From the NCBI GenBank assembly GCA_964247055.1, contig OZ176052.1, positions 12,896,001 through 12,960,000 of the forward strand: 64,000 nt of DNA, read 5' to 3'. Origin of the DNA: Paragordius varius. Lineage: Eukaryota > Nematomorpha. Below, piece by piece: positions 13,841 through 24,848 of this stretch. The notes beneath the pieces are model-generated. The model made no database searches. It was not told the DNA's origin and saw only the letters and a program-made list of their open reading frames with translations. Positions within the stretch are counted from its first letter, which is position 1. Every line of letters starts with the position of its first letter. Position numbers and translations under genes: made by a program.

Positions 13841-14099
13841 CGCATCAATACTCAAGTTAAATTTTCTCCTTAAAAATCGGATATTGGTCACCGGTGAACA
13901 AAATTAATTTTTATATATTCTCTTAGTAAGACTACATCCAAATATAGAAATAGTTTGACAAACTCTTTCATATCCGATTTTTACAACGATACTTTAAAAA
14001 TTAATGTATTAAACTAGTCGCATCAATACTCAAGTTAAACTTTGTCCTTAAAAATCGGATATTGGTCACCGGTGAACCTATTTTATATACATTCTCTTA

Positions 14100-15860
14100 G
14101 TAAGACTACATCAAAATATAGAGATAGTTTGCCAAATTCATTCATATCCGATTTTTACAACGATACTTTAAAAATTATTAAAACTAGTCGCATCAATACT
14201 CAAGTTAAATTTTGTCCTTAAAAATCGAATATACCGGTGAACAAAATTATTTTTTATACATTCTCTTAGTAGGACTACATCAAAATATAGAGATAGTTTG
14301 ACAAACTCTTTCATATCCGATTTTTACAACGATACTATAAAAATTAATGTATAAAACTAGTCGTATCAATAAATCGCATCAATACTCAAGTTAAACTTTG
14401 TCCTTAAAAATCGGATATTGGTCACCGGTGAACAAAATTATTTTTTATACATTCTCTTACTAGGACTACATCAAAATATAGAGATAGTTTGGCAAACTCT
14501 TTCATATCCGATTTTTTCAACGATACTTTAAAAATTAATATATAAAAACTAGTCGCATCAATACTCAAGTTAAACTTTGTCCTTAAAAATCGGATATTGG
14601 TCACCGGTCAACAAAATTATTTTTTATACATTCTCTTAGTAAGACTACATCAAAATATAGAGATAGTTTGACAAACTCTTTCATATCCGATTTTTACAAC
14701 GATACTTTAAAAATTAATGTATTAAACTAATCGCATCAATACTCAAGTTAAACTTTGTCCTTAAAAATCGGATATTGGTCACCGGTGAACAAAATTATTT
14801 TTTATACATTCTCTTACTAGGACTACATCAAAATATAGAGATAGTTTGGCAAACTCTTTCATATCCGATTTTTTCAACGATACTTTAAAAATTAATATAT
14901 AAAAACTAGTCGCATCAATACTCAAGTTAAACTTTGTCCTTAAAAATCGGATATTGGTCACCGGTCAACAAAATTATTTTTTATACATTCTCTTAGTAAG
15001 ACTACATCAAAATATAGAGATAGTTTGACAAACTCTTTATATCCGATTTTTACAACGATACTTTAAAAATTATTAAAACTAGTCGCATCAATTCTCAAGT
15101 TAAACTTTGTCCTTAAAAATCGAATATACCGGTGAACAAAATTATTTTTTATACATTCTCTTAGTAGGACTACATCAAAATATAGAGATAGTTTGACAAA
15201 CTCTTTCATATCCCATTTTTACAACGATACTATAAAAATTAATGTATGAAACTAGTTGTATCAATAAATCGCATCAATACTCAAGTTAAACTTTGTCCTT
15301 AAAAATCGGATATTGGTCACCGGTGAACAAAATTATTTTTTATACATTCTCTTACTAGGACTACATCAAAATATAGAGATAGTTTGGCAAACTCTTTCAT
15401 ATCCGATTTTTTCAACGATACTTTAAAAATTAATGTATAAAAACTAGTCGCATCAATACTCAAGTTAAACTTTGTCCTTAAAAATCGGATATTGGTCACC
15501 GGTGAACAAAATTATTTTTTATACATTCTCTTAGTAAGACTACATCAAAATATAGAGATAGTTTGACAAACTCTTTCATATCCGATTTTTACAACGATAC
15601 TTTAAAAATTAATGTATAAAACTAGTCGCATCAATACTCAAGTTAAATTTTCTCCTTAAAAATGGGATATTGGTCACCGGTGAACAAAATTATTTTTTAT
15701 ACATTCTCTTAGTAAGACTACATCAAAATATAGAGATAGTTTGGCAAACTCTTTCATATCCGATTTTTTCAACGATACTTTAAAATTTAATGTATAAAAA
15801 CTAGTCGCATCAATACTCAAGTTAAACTTTGTCCTTAAAAATCGGATATTGGTCACCGGT
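14100..15860. repeat. Cluster of TACTAGGAC-type blocks (357- and 895-bp spacings)
   Basis: The TACTAGGAC / TTTTTTCAACG monomer occurs at about 14,450, 14,807 and 15,345, and a close relative without TACTAGGAC but with the same TTTGGC and TTTTTTCAACG changes at about 15,702. Spacings are 357, 538 and 357 bases, close to two and three monomers. Short ATTATTAAAAC monomers and 13-bp-insertion monomers lie between them. This is a local shuffle of the same few monomer types rather than one clean higher-order repeat. Confidence 0.65.
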
Positions 15861-16251
15861 GAACAAAATTATTTTTTATACATTCTCTTAGTAAGACTAC
15901 ATGAAAATATAGAGATAGTTTGACAAATTCATTCATATCCGATTTTTACAACGATACTTTAAAAATTATTAAAACTAGTCGCATCAATACTCAAGTTAAA
16001 CTTTGTCCTTAAAAATCGAATATACCGGTGAAAAAAATTATTTTTTATACATTCTCTTAGCAAGACTACATCAAAATATAGAGATAGTTTGACAAACTCT
16101 TTCATATCCGATTTTTACAACGATACTTTAAAAAATAATGTATAAAACTAGTCGCATCAATACTCAAACTTTGTCCTTAAAAATCGAATATACCGGTGAA
16201 AAAAATTATTTTTTATACATTCTCTTAGCAAGACTACATCAAAATATAGAG

Positions 16252-18342
16252 ATAGTTTGACAAACTCTTTCATATCCGATTTTTACAACGATACTTTAAA
16301 AATTAATGTATAAAACTAGTCGCATCAATACTCAAGTTAAACTTTGTCCTTAAAAATCGGATATTGGTCACCGGTGAACAAAATTATTTTTTATACATTC
16401 TCTTAGTAAGACTACATCAAAATATAGAGATAGTTTGGCAAACTCTTTCATATCCGATTTTTTCAACGATACTTTAAAATTTAATGTATAAAAACTAGTC
16501 GCATCAATACTCAAGTTAAACTTTGTCCTTAAAAATCGGATATTGGTCACCGGTGAACAAAATTATTTTTTATACATTCTCTTAGTAAGACTACATGAAA
16601 ATATAGAGATAGTTTGCCAAATTCATTCATATCCGATTTTTACAACGATACTTTAAAAATTATTAAAACTAGTCGCATCAATACTCAAGTTAAACTTTGT
16701 CCTTAAAAATCGAATATACCGGTGAACAAAATTAATTTTTTATACATTCTCTTAGTAAGACTACATCAAAATATAGAGATAGTTTGACAAACTCTTTCAT
16801 ATCCGATTTTTTCAACGATACTTTAAAAAATAATGTATAAAACTAGTCGCATCAATACTCAAACTTTGTCCTTAAAAATCGAATATACCGGTGAAAAAAA
16901 TTATTTTTTATACATTCTCTTAGCAAGACTACATCAAAATATAGAGATAGTTTGACAAACTCTTTCATATCCGATTTTTACAACGATACTTTAAAAATTA
17001 ATGTATAAAACTAGTCGCATCAATACTCAAGTTAAACTTTGTCCTTAAAAATCGGATATTGGTCACCGGTGAACAAAATTATTTTTTATACATTCTCTTA
17101 GTAAGACTACATCAAAATATAGAAATAGTTTGACAAACTCTTTCATATCCGATTTTTACAACGATACTTTAAAAATTAATGTATAAAACTAGTCGCATCA
17201 ATACTCAAGTTAAACTTTGTCCTTAAAAATCGGATATTGGTCACCGGTGAACAAAAATAATTTTTATACATTCTCTTAGTAAGACTACATCCAAATATAG
17301 AGATAGTTAGACAAACTCTTTCATATTCGATTTTTACAACGATACTTTAAAAATTAATGTGTTAAACTAATCGCATCAATACTCAAGTTAAACTTTGTCC
17401 TTAAAAATCGGATATTGGTCACCGGTGAACAAAAATAATTTTTATACATTCTCTTAGTAAGACTACATCCAAATATAGAGATAGTTAGACAAACTCTTTC
17501 ATATTCGATTTTTACAACGATACTTTAAAAATTAATGTGTTAAACTAATCGCATCAATACTCAAGTTAAACTTTGTCCTTAAAAATCGAATATTGGTCAC
17601 CGGTGATCTAAATTATTTTTTATACATTCTCTTAGTAAGACTACATCAAAATATAGAAATAGTTTGACAAACTCTTTCATATCCGATTTTTACAACGATA
17701 CTTTAAAAATTAATGTATTAAACTAGTCGCATCAATACTCAAGCTAAACATTGTCCTTAAAAATCGGATATTGGTCACCGGTGAACAAAACTATTTTTTA
17801 TACATTCTCTTAGTAAGACTACATCAAAATATAGAGATAGTTTGACCTCTTTCATATCCGATTTTTAGAACGATACTTCAAAAATTAATGTATAAAACTA
17901 GTCGCATCAATACTCAAGTAAAACTTTGTCCTAAAAAATCGGATATTGGTCACCGGTGAACAAAATTATTTAGTAGGACTACATCAAAATATAGAGATAG
18001 TTTGGCAAACTGTTTCATATCCGATTTTTACAACGATACTTTAAAAAATAATGTATAAAACTAGTCGCATCAATACTCAAACTTTGTCCTTAAAAATCGA
18101 ATATACCGGTGAAAAAAATTATTTTTTATACATTCTCTTAGCAAGACTACATCAAAATATAGAGATAGTTTGACAAACTCTTTCATATCCGATTTTTACA
18201 ACGATACTTTAAAAATTAATGTATAAAACTAGTCGCATCAATACTCAAGTTAAACTTTGTCCTTAAAAATCGGATATTGGTCACCGGTGAACAAAATTAT
18301 TTTTTATACATTCTCTTAGTAAGACTACATCAAAATATAGAA
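16252..18342. repeat. 2,091-bp higher-order repeat, copy 1
   Basis: Unit of about 12 monomers. It includes two adjacent AACAAAAATAATTTTT / CATCC / GATAGTTAGAC monomers (about 17,250-17,600), a GATCTAAATT monomer, and a truncated monomer at 17,971 where ATTATT is joined directly to TAGTAGGAC, losing about 16 bases. The next unit follows immediately. Offset is +2,091 on the left of the doubled monomer and +1,913 on its right, so copy 1 has one monomer more. Confidence 0.85.
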
Positions 18343-19960
18343 ATAGTTTGACAAACTCTTTCATATCCGATTTTTACAACGATACTTTAAAAATTAATGT
18401 ATAAAACTAGTCGCATCAATACTCAAGTTAAACTTTGTCCTTAAAAATCGGATATTGGTCACCGGTGAACAAAATTATTTTTTATACATTCTCTTAGTAA
18501 GACTACATCAAAATATAGAGATAGTTTGGCAAACTCTTTCATATCCGATTTTTTCAACGATACTTTAAAATTTAATGTATAAAAACTAGTCGCATCAATA
18601 CTCAAGTTAAACTTTGTCCTTAAAAATCGGATATTGGTCACCGGTGAACAAAATTATTTTTTATACATTCTCTTAGTAAGACTACATGAAAATATAGAGA
18701 TAGTTTGCCAAATTCATTCATATCCGATTTTTACAACGATACTTTAAAAATTATTAAAACTAGTCGCATCAATACTCAAGTTAAACTTTGTCCTTAAAAA
18801 TCGAATATACCGGTGAACAAAATTAATTTTTTATACATTCTCTTAGTAAGACTACATCAAAATATAGAGATAGTTTGACAAACTCTTTCATATCCGATTT
18901 TTTCAACGATACTTTAAAAAATAATGTATAAAACTAGTCGCATCAATACTCAAACTTTGTCCTTAAAAATCGAATATACCGGTGAAAAAAATTATTTTTT
19001 ATACATTCTCTTAGCAAGACTACATCAAAATATAGAGATAGTTTGACAAACTCTTTCATATCCGATTTTTACAACGATACTTTAAAAATTAATGTATAAA
19101 ACTAGTCGCATCAATACTCAAGTTAAACTTTGTCCTTAAAAATCGGATATTGGTCACCGGTGAACAAAATTATTTTTTATACATTCTCTTAGTAAGACTA
19201 CATCAAAATATAGAAATAGTTTGACAAACTCTTTCATATCCGATTTTTACAACGATACTTTAAAAATTAATGTATAAAACTAGTCGCATCAATACTCAAG
19301 TTAAACTTTGTCCTTAAAAATCGGATATTGGTCACCGGTGAACAAAAATAATTTTTATACATTCTCTTAGTAAGACTACATCCAAATATAGAGATAGTTA
19401 GACAAACTCTTTCATATTCGATTTTTACAACGATACTTTAAAAATTAATGTGTTAAACTAATCGCATCAATACTCAAGTTAAACTTTGTCCTTAAAAATC
19501 GAATATTGGTCACCGGTGATCTAAATTATTTTTTATACATTCTCTTAGTAAGACTACATCAAAATATAGAAATAGTTTGACAAACTCTTTCATATCCGAT
19601 TTTTACAACGATACTTTAAAAATTAATGTATTAAACTAGTCGCATCAATACTCAAGCTAAACATTGTCCTTAAAAATCGGATATTGGTCACCGGTGAACA
19701 AAACTATTTTTTATACATTCTCTTAGTAAGACTACATCAAAATATAGAGATAGTTTGACCTCTTTCATATCCGATTTTTAGAACGATACTTCAAAAATTA
19801 ATGTATAAAACTAGTCGCATCAATACTCAAGTAAAACTTTGTCCTAAAAAATCGGATATTGGTCACCGGTGAACAAAATTATTTAGTAGGACTACATCAA
19901 AATATAGAGATAGTTTGGCAAACTGTTTCATATCCGATTTTTACAACGATACTTTAAAAA
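18343..19960. repeat. 2,091-bp higher-order repeat, copy 2 (one monomer fewer)
   Basis: Matches copy 1 at +2,091 up to the AACAAAAATAATTTTT monomer, then at +1,913 (GATCTA at 17,605 and 19,518; TAGTAGG at 17,971 and 19,884). It has only one GATAGTTAGAC monomer where copy 1 has two. The shared 16-bp truncation shows that the blocks descend from one ancestor rather than converging. Confidence 0.85.
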
Positions 19961-21454
19961 TTAATGTATAAAACTAGTCGCATCAATACTCAAGTTAAAT
20001 TTTGTCCTTAAAAATGGGATATTGGTCACCGGTGAACAAAACTATTTTTTATACATTCTCATAGTAAGACTACATCAAAATATAGAGAGAGTTTGACAAA
20101 CTATTTCATATCCGATTTTCACAACGATACTTTAGAAATTAATGTATAGCATCAATACTCAAACTTTGTCCTTAAAAATCGAATATTGGTCACCGGTGAA
20201 CAAAATTATTTTTTATACATTCTCTTAGTAAGACTACATCAAAATATAGAGATAGTTTGACAAACTCTTTCATATCCGATTTTTACAACGATACTTTAAA
20301 AATTAATGTATAAAACTAGTCGCATCAATACTCAAGTTAAACTTTGTCCTTAAAAATCGGATATTGGTCACCGGTGAACAAAATTATTTTTTATACATTT
20401 TCTTAGTAAGACTACATCAAAATATAGAAATAGTTTGACAAACTCTTTCATATCCGATTTTTACAACGATACTTTAAAAATTAATGTATTAAACTAGTCG
20501 CATCAATACTCAAGTTAAACTTTGTCCTTAAAAATCGGATATTGGTCACCGGTGAACAAAATTATTTTTTATACATTCTCTTAGCAAGACTACATCAAAA
20601 TATAGAGATAGTTTGACAAACTCTTTCATATCCGATTTTTACAACGATACTTTAAAAATTAATGTATAAAACTAGTCGCATCAATACTCAAGTTAAACTT
20701 TGTCCTTAAAAATCGAATATTGGTCACCGGTGATCTAAATTATTTTTTATACATTCTCTTAGTAAGACTACATCAAAATATAGAAATAGTTTGACAAACT
20801 CTTTCATATCCGATTTTTACAACGATACTTTAAAAATTAATGTAAACTAGTCGCATCAATACTCAAGCTAAACATTGTCCTTAAAAATCGGATATTGGTC
20901 ACCGGTGAACAAAATAATTTTTTATACATTCTCTTAGTAAGACTACATCAAAATATAGAGATAGTTTGACAAACTCTTTCATATCCGATTTTTAGAACGA
21001 TACTTCAAAAATTAATGTATAAAACTAGTCGCATCAATACTCAAGTAAAACTTTGTCCTAAAAAATCGGATATTGGTCACCGGTGAACAAAATTATTTTT
21101 TATACATTCTCTTAGTAGGACTACATCAAAATATAGAGATAGTTTGGCAAACTGTTTCATATCCGATTTTTACAACGATACTTTAAAAATTAATGTATTA
21201 AACTAGTCGCATCAATACTCAAGTTAAACTTTGTCCTTAAAAATCGGATATTGGTCACCGGTGAACAAAATAATTTTTTATACATTCTCTTAGTAAGACT
21301 ACATCAAAATATAGAGATAGTTTGACAAACTCTTTCATATCCGAATTTTACAACGATACTTTAAAAATTAATGTATTAAACTAGTCGTATCAATAAGTCG
21401 CATCAATACTCAAGTTAAACTTTGTCCTTAAAAATCGGATATCGGTCACCGGTG

Positions 21455-22527
21455 AACAAAATTATTTTTTATACATTCTCTTAGTAAGACTACATCAAAA
21501 TATAGAAATAGTTTGACAAACTCTTTCATATCCGATTTTTACAACGATACTTTAAAAATTAATGTATTAAACTAGTCGCATCAATACTCAAGTTAAACTT
21601 TGTCCTTAAAAATCGGATATTGGTCACCGGTGAACAAAATTATTTTTTATACATTCTCTTAGCAAGACTACATCAAAATATAGAGATAGTTTGACAAACT
21701 CTTTCATATCCGATTTTTACAACGATACTTTAAAAATTAATGTATAAAACTAGTCGCATCAATACTCAAGTTAAACTTTGTCCTTAAAAATCGGATATTG
21801 GTCACCGGAGAACAAAATTATTTTTTATACATTCTCTTAGTAAGAAAATATCAAAATATAGAAATAGTTTGACAAACTCTTTCATATCCGATTTTTACAA
21901 CGATACTTTAAAAATTAATGTATTAAACTAGTCGCATCTATACTCAAGTTAAACTTTGTCCTTAAAAATCGGATATTGGTCACCGGTCAACAAAATTAAT
22001 TTTTATACATTCTCTTAGTAAGACTACATCCAAATATAGAGATAGTTTGACAAACTCTTTCATATTCGATTTTTACAACGATACTTTAAAAATTAATGTG
22101 TTAAACTAGTCGCATCAATACTCAAGTTAAACTTTGTCCTTAAAAATCGAATATTGGTCACCGGTGATCTAAATTATTTTTTATACATTCTCTTAGTAAG
22201 ACTACATCAAAATATAGAAATAGTTTGACAAACTCTTTCATATCCGATTTTTACAACGATACTTTAAAAATTAATGTATTAAACTAGTCGCATCAATACT
22301 CAAGCTAAACATTGTCCTTAAAAATCGGATATTGGTCACCGGTGAACAAAACTATTTTTTATACATTCTCTTAGTAAGACTACATCAAAATTTAGAGATA
22401 GTTTGACCTCTTTCATATCCGATTTTTAGAACGATACTTCAAAAATTAATGTATTAAACTAGTCACATCAATACTCAAGTAAAACTTTGTCCTAAAAAAT
22501 CGGATATTGGTCACCGGTGAACAAAAT
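21455..22527. repeat. Triplicated six-monomer block, copy 1
   Basis: Ordered markers are the AGCAAGAC monomer, CCGGAGAAC (21,807), GCATCTATAC, CCGGTCAAC, the CATCC / ATTCG / GTGTTAAAC monomer, GATCTAAATT, CTAAACATTG and AAAATTTAGAG (22,391) with TAGTCACATC. All recur at +1,421 and again 1,949 bases beyond that. In this copy AAGAAAATATC replaces AAGACTACATC near 21,844. Confidence 0.85.
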
Positions 22528-22875
22528 TATTTTTTATACATTCTCTTAGTAAGACTACATCAAAATATAGAAATAGTTTGACAAACTCTTTCATATCCGA
22601 TTTTTACAACGATACTTTAAAAATTAATGTATTAAACTAGTCGCATCTATACTCAAGTTAAACTTTGTCCTTAAAAATCGGATATTGGTCACCGGTCAAC
22701 AAAATTAATTTTTATACATTCTCTTAGTAAGACTACATCCAAATATAGAGATAGTTTGACAAACTCTTTCATATTCGATTTTTACAACGATACTTTAAAA
22801 ATTAATGTGTTAAACTAGTCGCATCAATACTCAAGTTAAACTTTGTCCTTAAAAATCGGATATTCGTCACCGGAG

Positions 22876-24050
22876 AACAAAATTATTTTTTATACATTCT
22901 CTTAGTAAGACTACATCAAAATATAGAAATAGTTTGACAAACTCTTTCATATCCGATTTTTACAACGATACTTTAAAAATTAATGTATTAAACTAGTCGC
23001 ATCAATACTCAAGTTAAACTTTGTCCTTAAAAATCGGATATTGGTCACCGGTGAACAAAATTATTTTTTATACATTCTCTTAGCAAGACTACATCAAAAT
23101 ATAGAGATAGTTTGACAAACTCTTTCATATCCGATTTTTACAACGATACTTTAAAAATTAATGTATAAAACTAGTCGCATCAATACTCAAGTTAAACTTT
23201 GTCCTTAAAAATCGGATATTGGTCACCGGAGAACAAAATTATTTTTTATACATTCTCTTAGTAAGACTACATCAAAATATAGAAATAGTTTGACAAACTC
23301 TTTCATATCCGATTTTTACAACGATACTTTAAAAATTAATGTATTAAACTAGTCGCATCTATACTCAAGTTAAACTTTGTCCTTAAAAATCGGATATTGG
23401 TCACCGGTCAACAAAATTAATTTTTATACATTCTCTTAGTAAGACTACATCCAAATATAGAGATAGTTTGACAAACTCTTTCATATTCGATTTTTACAAC
23501 GATACTTTAAAAATTAATGTGTTAAACTAGTCGCATCAATACTCAAGTTAAACTTTGTCCTTAAAAATCGAATATTGGTCACCGGTGATCTAAATTATTT
23601 TTTATACATTCTCTTAGTAAGACTACATCAAAATATAGAAATAGTTTGACAAACTCTTTCATATCCGATTTTTACAACGATACTTTAAAAATTAATGTAT
23701 TAAACTAGTCGCATCAATACTCAAGCTAAACATTGTCCTTAAAAATCGGATATTGGTCACCGGTGAACAAAACTATTTTTTATACATTCTCTTAGTAAGA
23801 CTACATCAAAATTTAGAGATAGTTTGACCTCTTTCATATCCGATTTTTAGAACGATACTTCAAAAATTAATGTATTAAACTAGTCACATCAATACTCAAG
23901 TAAAACTTTGTCCTAAAAAATCGGATATTGGTCACCGGTGAACAAAACTATTTTTTATACATTCTCATAGTAAGACTACATCAAAATATAGAGATAGTTT
24001 GACAAACTCTTTCATATCCGATTTTTACAACGATACTTTAAAAATTAATG
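22876..24050. repeat. Triplicated six-monomer block, copy 2
   Basis: Copy at +1,421 of 21,455-22,527 (CCGGAG at 23,228, TTTAGAG at 23,812). It continues past copy 1 through the ATTCTCATAG monomer, an extension shared with copy 3. Just before it, at about 22,540-22,870, lies an extra partial copy of the GCATCTATAC / CCGGTCAAC / CATCC monomers. Confidence 0.85.
23997..24007. other. 11-bp odd dyad GTTTGACAAAC
   Basis: GTTTG and CAAAC are reverse complements around a central A, at monomer positions 23-33. Monomers of the GACCTC type, frequent in the first 10 kb, have lost the right half of this dyad through a small deletion. TTTGGC variants change its centre. One or two dyads of this length are expected by chance in AT-rich sequence, so significance is modest. 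Confidence 0.6.
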
Positions 24051-24106
24051 TATAAAACTAGTCGCATCAATACTCAAGTTAAACTTTGTCCTTAAAAATC
24101 GGATAT
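24014..24106. repeat. 13-bp inverted repeat within the monomer (pair A)
   Basis: In the reference monomer ATATCCGATTTTT (24014-24026) is the exact reverse complement of AAAAATCGGATAT (24094-24106), separated by 67 bases. The pair recurs in most of the ~360 monomers. Common variants in the right arm (ATGGGAT, ATCGAAT) or left arm (ATTCGAT) each break one base pair. A single strand or transcript could fold the arms together; the right arm could also pair with the left arm of the next monomer across 85 bases. By a rough estimate (about 0.3 chance of a match per position, about 16,000 arm pairings), 13 matches in a row are not expected by chance. Whether it has a role is unknown. Confidence 0.9.
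24076..24086. other. 11-bp odd dyad AAGTTAAACTT
   Basis: AAGTT and AACTT are reverse complements around a central A, at monomer positions 102-112. Frequent variants break it: AAGCTAAACATT (5.6-11 kb and 20-28 kb), AAATTAAACTT (mostly right of 31 kb) and AAGTAAAACTT. It is not strongly kept. Confidence 0.5.
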
Positions 24107-24109
24107 TGG

Positions 24110-24119
24110 TCACCGGTGA
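24110..24119. other. 10-bp palindrome TCACCGGTGA, once per monomer
   Basis: TCACCGGTGA is a perfect palindrome and the most G+C-rich part of an otherwise AT-rich monomer. It begins four bases after the right arm of pair A. By eye it is among the most constant words in the window. Exceptions are few or lineage-specific: GTCCCCGG near 2,766 and 6,794, GTCCCTGG near 4,870, CACGGGTG near 10,141 and 41,746, CCGGAGAAC, CCGGTCAAC and CCGGTAAAC blocks, and the short ATATACCGGTG monomers. Such a constant dyad could be a protein-binding site, but no known box (for example the CENP-B box) is recognised. Confidence 0.75.
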
Positions 24120-24143
24120 ACAAAATTATTTTTTATACATTCT

Positions 24144-24152
24144 CTTAGTAAG
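24144..24152. other. 9-bp odd dyad CTTAGTAAG at the monomer junction
   Basis: CTTA and TAAG flank a central G at monomer positions 170-178, next to ACTACATC of the following copy. The CTTAGCAAG variant, very common right of 41.6 kb, keeps only part of the symmetry; CTTAGTGAG and TTACTAGGAC mark particular lineages. It is useful mainly as a lineage marker. Confidence 0.45.
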
Positions 24153-24848
24153 ACTACATCAAAATATAGAGATAGTTTGACAAACTCTTTCATATCCGAT
24201 TTTTACAACGATACTTTAAATAATGTATTAAACTAGTCGCATCAATACTCAAGCTAAACATTGTCCTTAAAAATCGGATATTGGTCACCGGTGAACAAAA
24301 CTATTTTTTATACATTCTCTTAGTAAGACTACATCAAAATATAGAGATAGTTTGACAAACTCTTTCATATCCGATTTTTACAACGATACTTTAAAAATTA
24401 ATGTATTAAACTAGTCGCATCAATACTCAAGCTAAACATTGTCCTTAAAAATCGGATATTGGTCACCGGTGAACAAAACTATTTTTTATACATTCTCTTA
24501 GTAAGACTACATCAAAATATAGAGATAGTTTGACAAACTCTTTCATATCCGATTTTTACAACGATACTTTAAAAATTAATGTATTAAACTAGTCGCATCA
24601 ATACTCAAGCTAAACATTGTCCTTAAAAATCGGATATTGGTCACCGGTGAACAAAACTATTTTTTATACATTCTCTTAGAAAGACTACATCAAAATATAG
24701 AGATAGTTTGACCTCTTTCATATCCGATTTTTAGAACGATACTTCAAAAATTAATGTATAAAACTAGTCGCATCAATACTCAAGTAAAACTTTGTCCTAA
24801 AAAATCGGATATTGGTCACCGGTGAACAAAACTATTTTTTATACATTC

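Larger units (their letters stand above)
11200..20000. repeat. Array zone 3: short ATTATTAAAAC / ATATACCGGTG and TACTAGGAC types
   Basis: Monomers of about 168 bp with two deletions are common: AAATTAATGTATAAAAC shortened to AAATTATTAAAAC, and AATATTGGTCACCGG shortened to AATATACCGG, usually with TTTGCCAAATTCATTC. They alternate with monomers carrying TTACTAGGAC, TTTGGCAAAC, GATTTTTTCAACG and one extra A in GTATAAAAAC. Later in the zone GGTGAAAAAAATT and ACTCAAACTTTG monomers appear. No gene is present: the stop-free minus-strand frames here are the repeat itself. Confidence 0.7.
24047..24141. repeat. 11-bp inverted repeat within the monomer (pair B)
   Basis: AATGTATAAAA (24047-24057) is the exact reverse complement of TTTTATACATT (24131-24141), 73 bases apart. 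Its left arm lies inside the loop of pair A and its right arm outside it, so pairs A and B interlock (A, B, A', B') and could not both form as simple nested hairpins in one strand. Many monomers carry GTATTAAAC or GTGTTAAAC in place of GTATAAAAC on the left, and many in the right half of the window carry TATATATTC on the right. Pair B is therefore less well kept than pair A. Confidence 0.8.
23975..24152. repeat. Reference monomer (exact 178-bp consensus copy)
   Basis: This copy carries the commonest base at every variable position I compared and is exactly 178 bp, so it serves as the reference for monomer coordinates (1 = the A of ACTACATC). It holds 49 G+C bases. It contains one site each for ACTAGT, ACCGGT and GGTCACC, which recur in most monomers and would give a 178-bp ladder on digestion. 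A-rich and T-rich runs lie at monomer positions 65-70 and 155-160. The choice of base 1 is arbitrary; the true functional phase is unknown. Confidence 0.9.

Noticed and set aside
17968-17976. Insertion or foreign junction at ATTATTTAGTAGG (17,971 and 19,884)
   Set aside because: Comparison with neighbours shows a plain loss of about 16 bases (TTTTATACATTCTC region) within a monomer, duplicated later as part of the 2,091-bp block.
24014-24106. Rho-independent terminator (stem followed by T-run)
   Set aside because: The 13-bp arms are AT-rich with a 67-base loop and recur in every monomer of a eukaryote-like satellite; no transcription unit precedes them.
24110-24119. CENP-B box in the monomer
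   Set aside because: The mammalian CENP-B box core (TTCG....A..CGGG) is not present in the monomer; the TCACCGGTGA dyad is a different motif.
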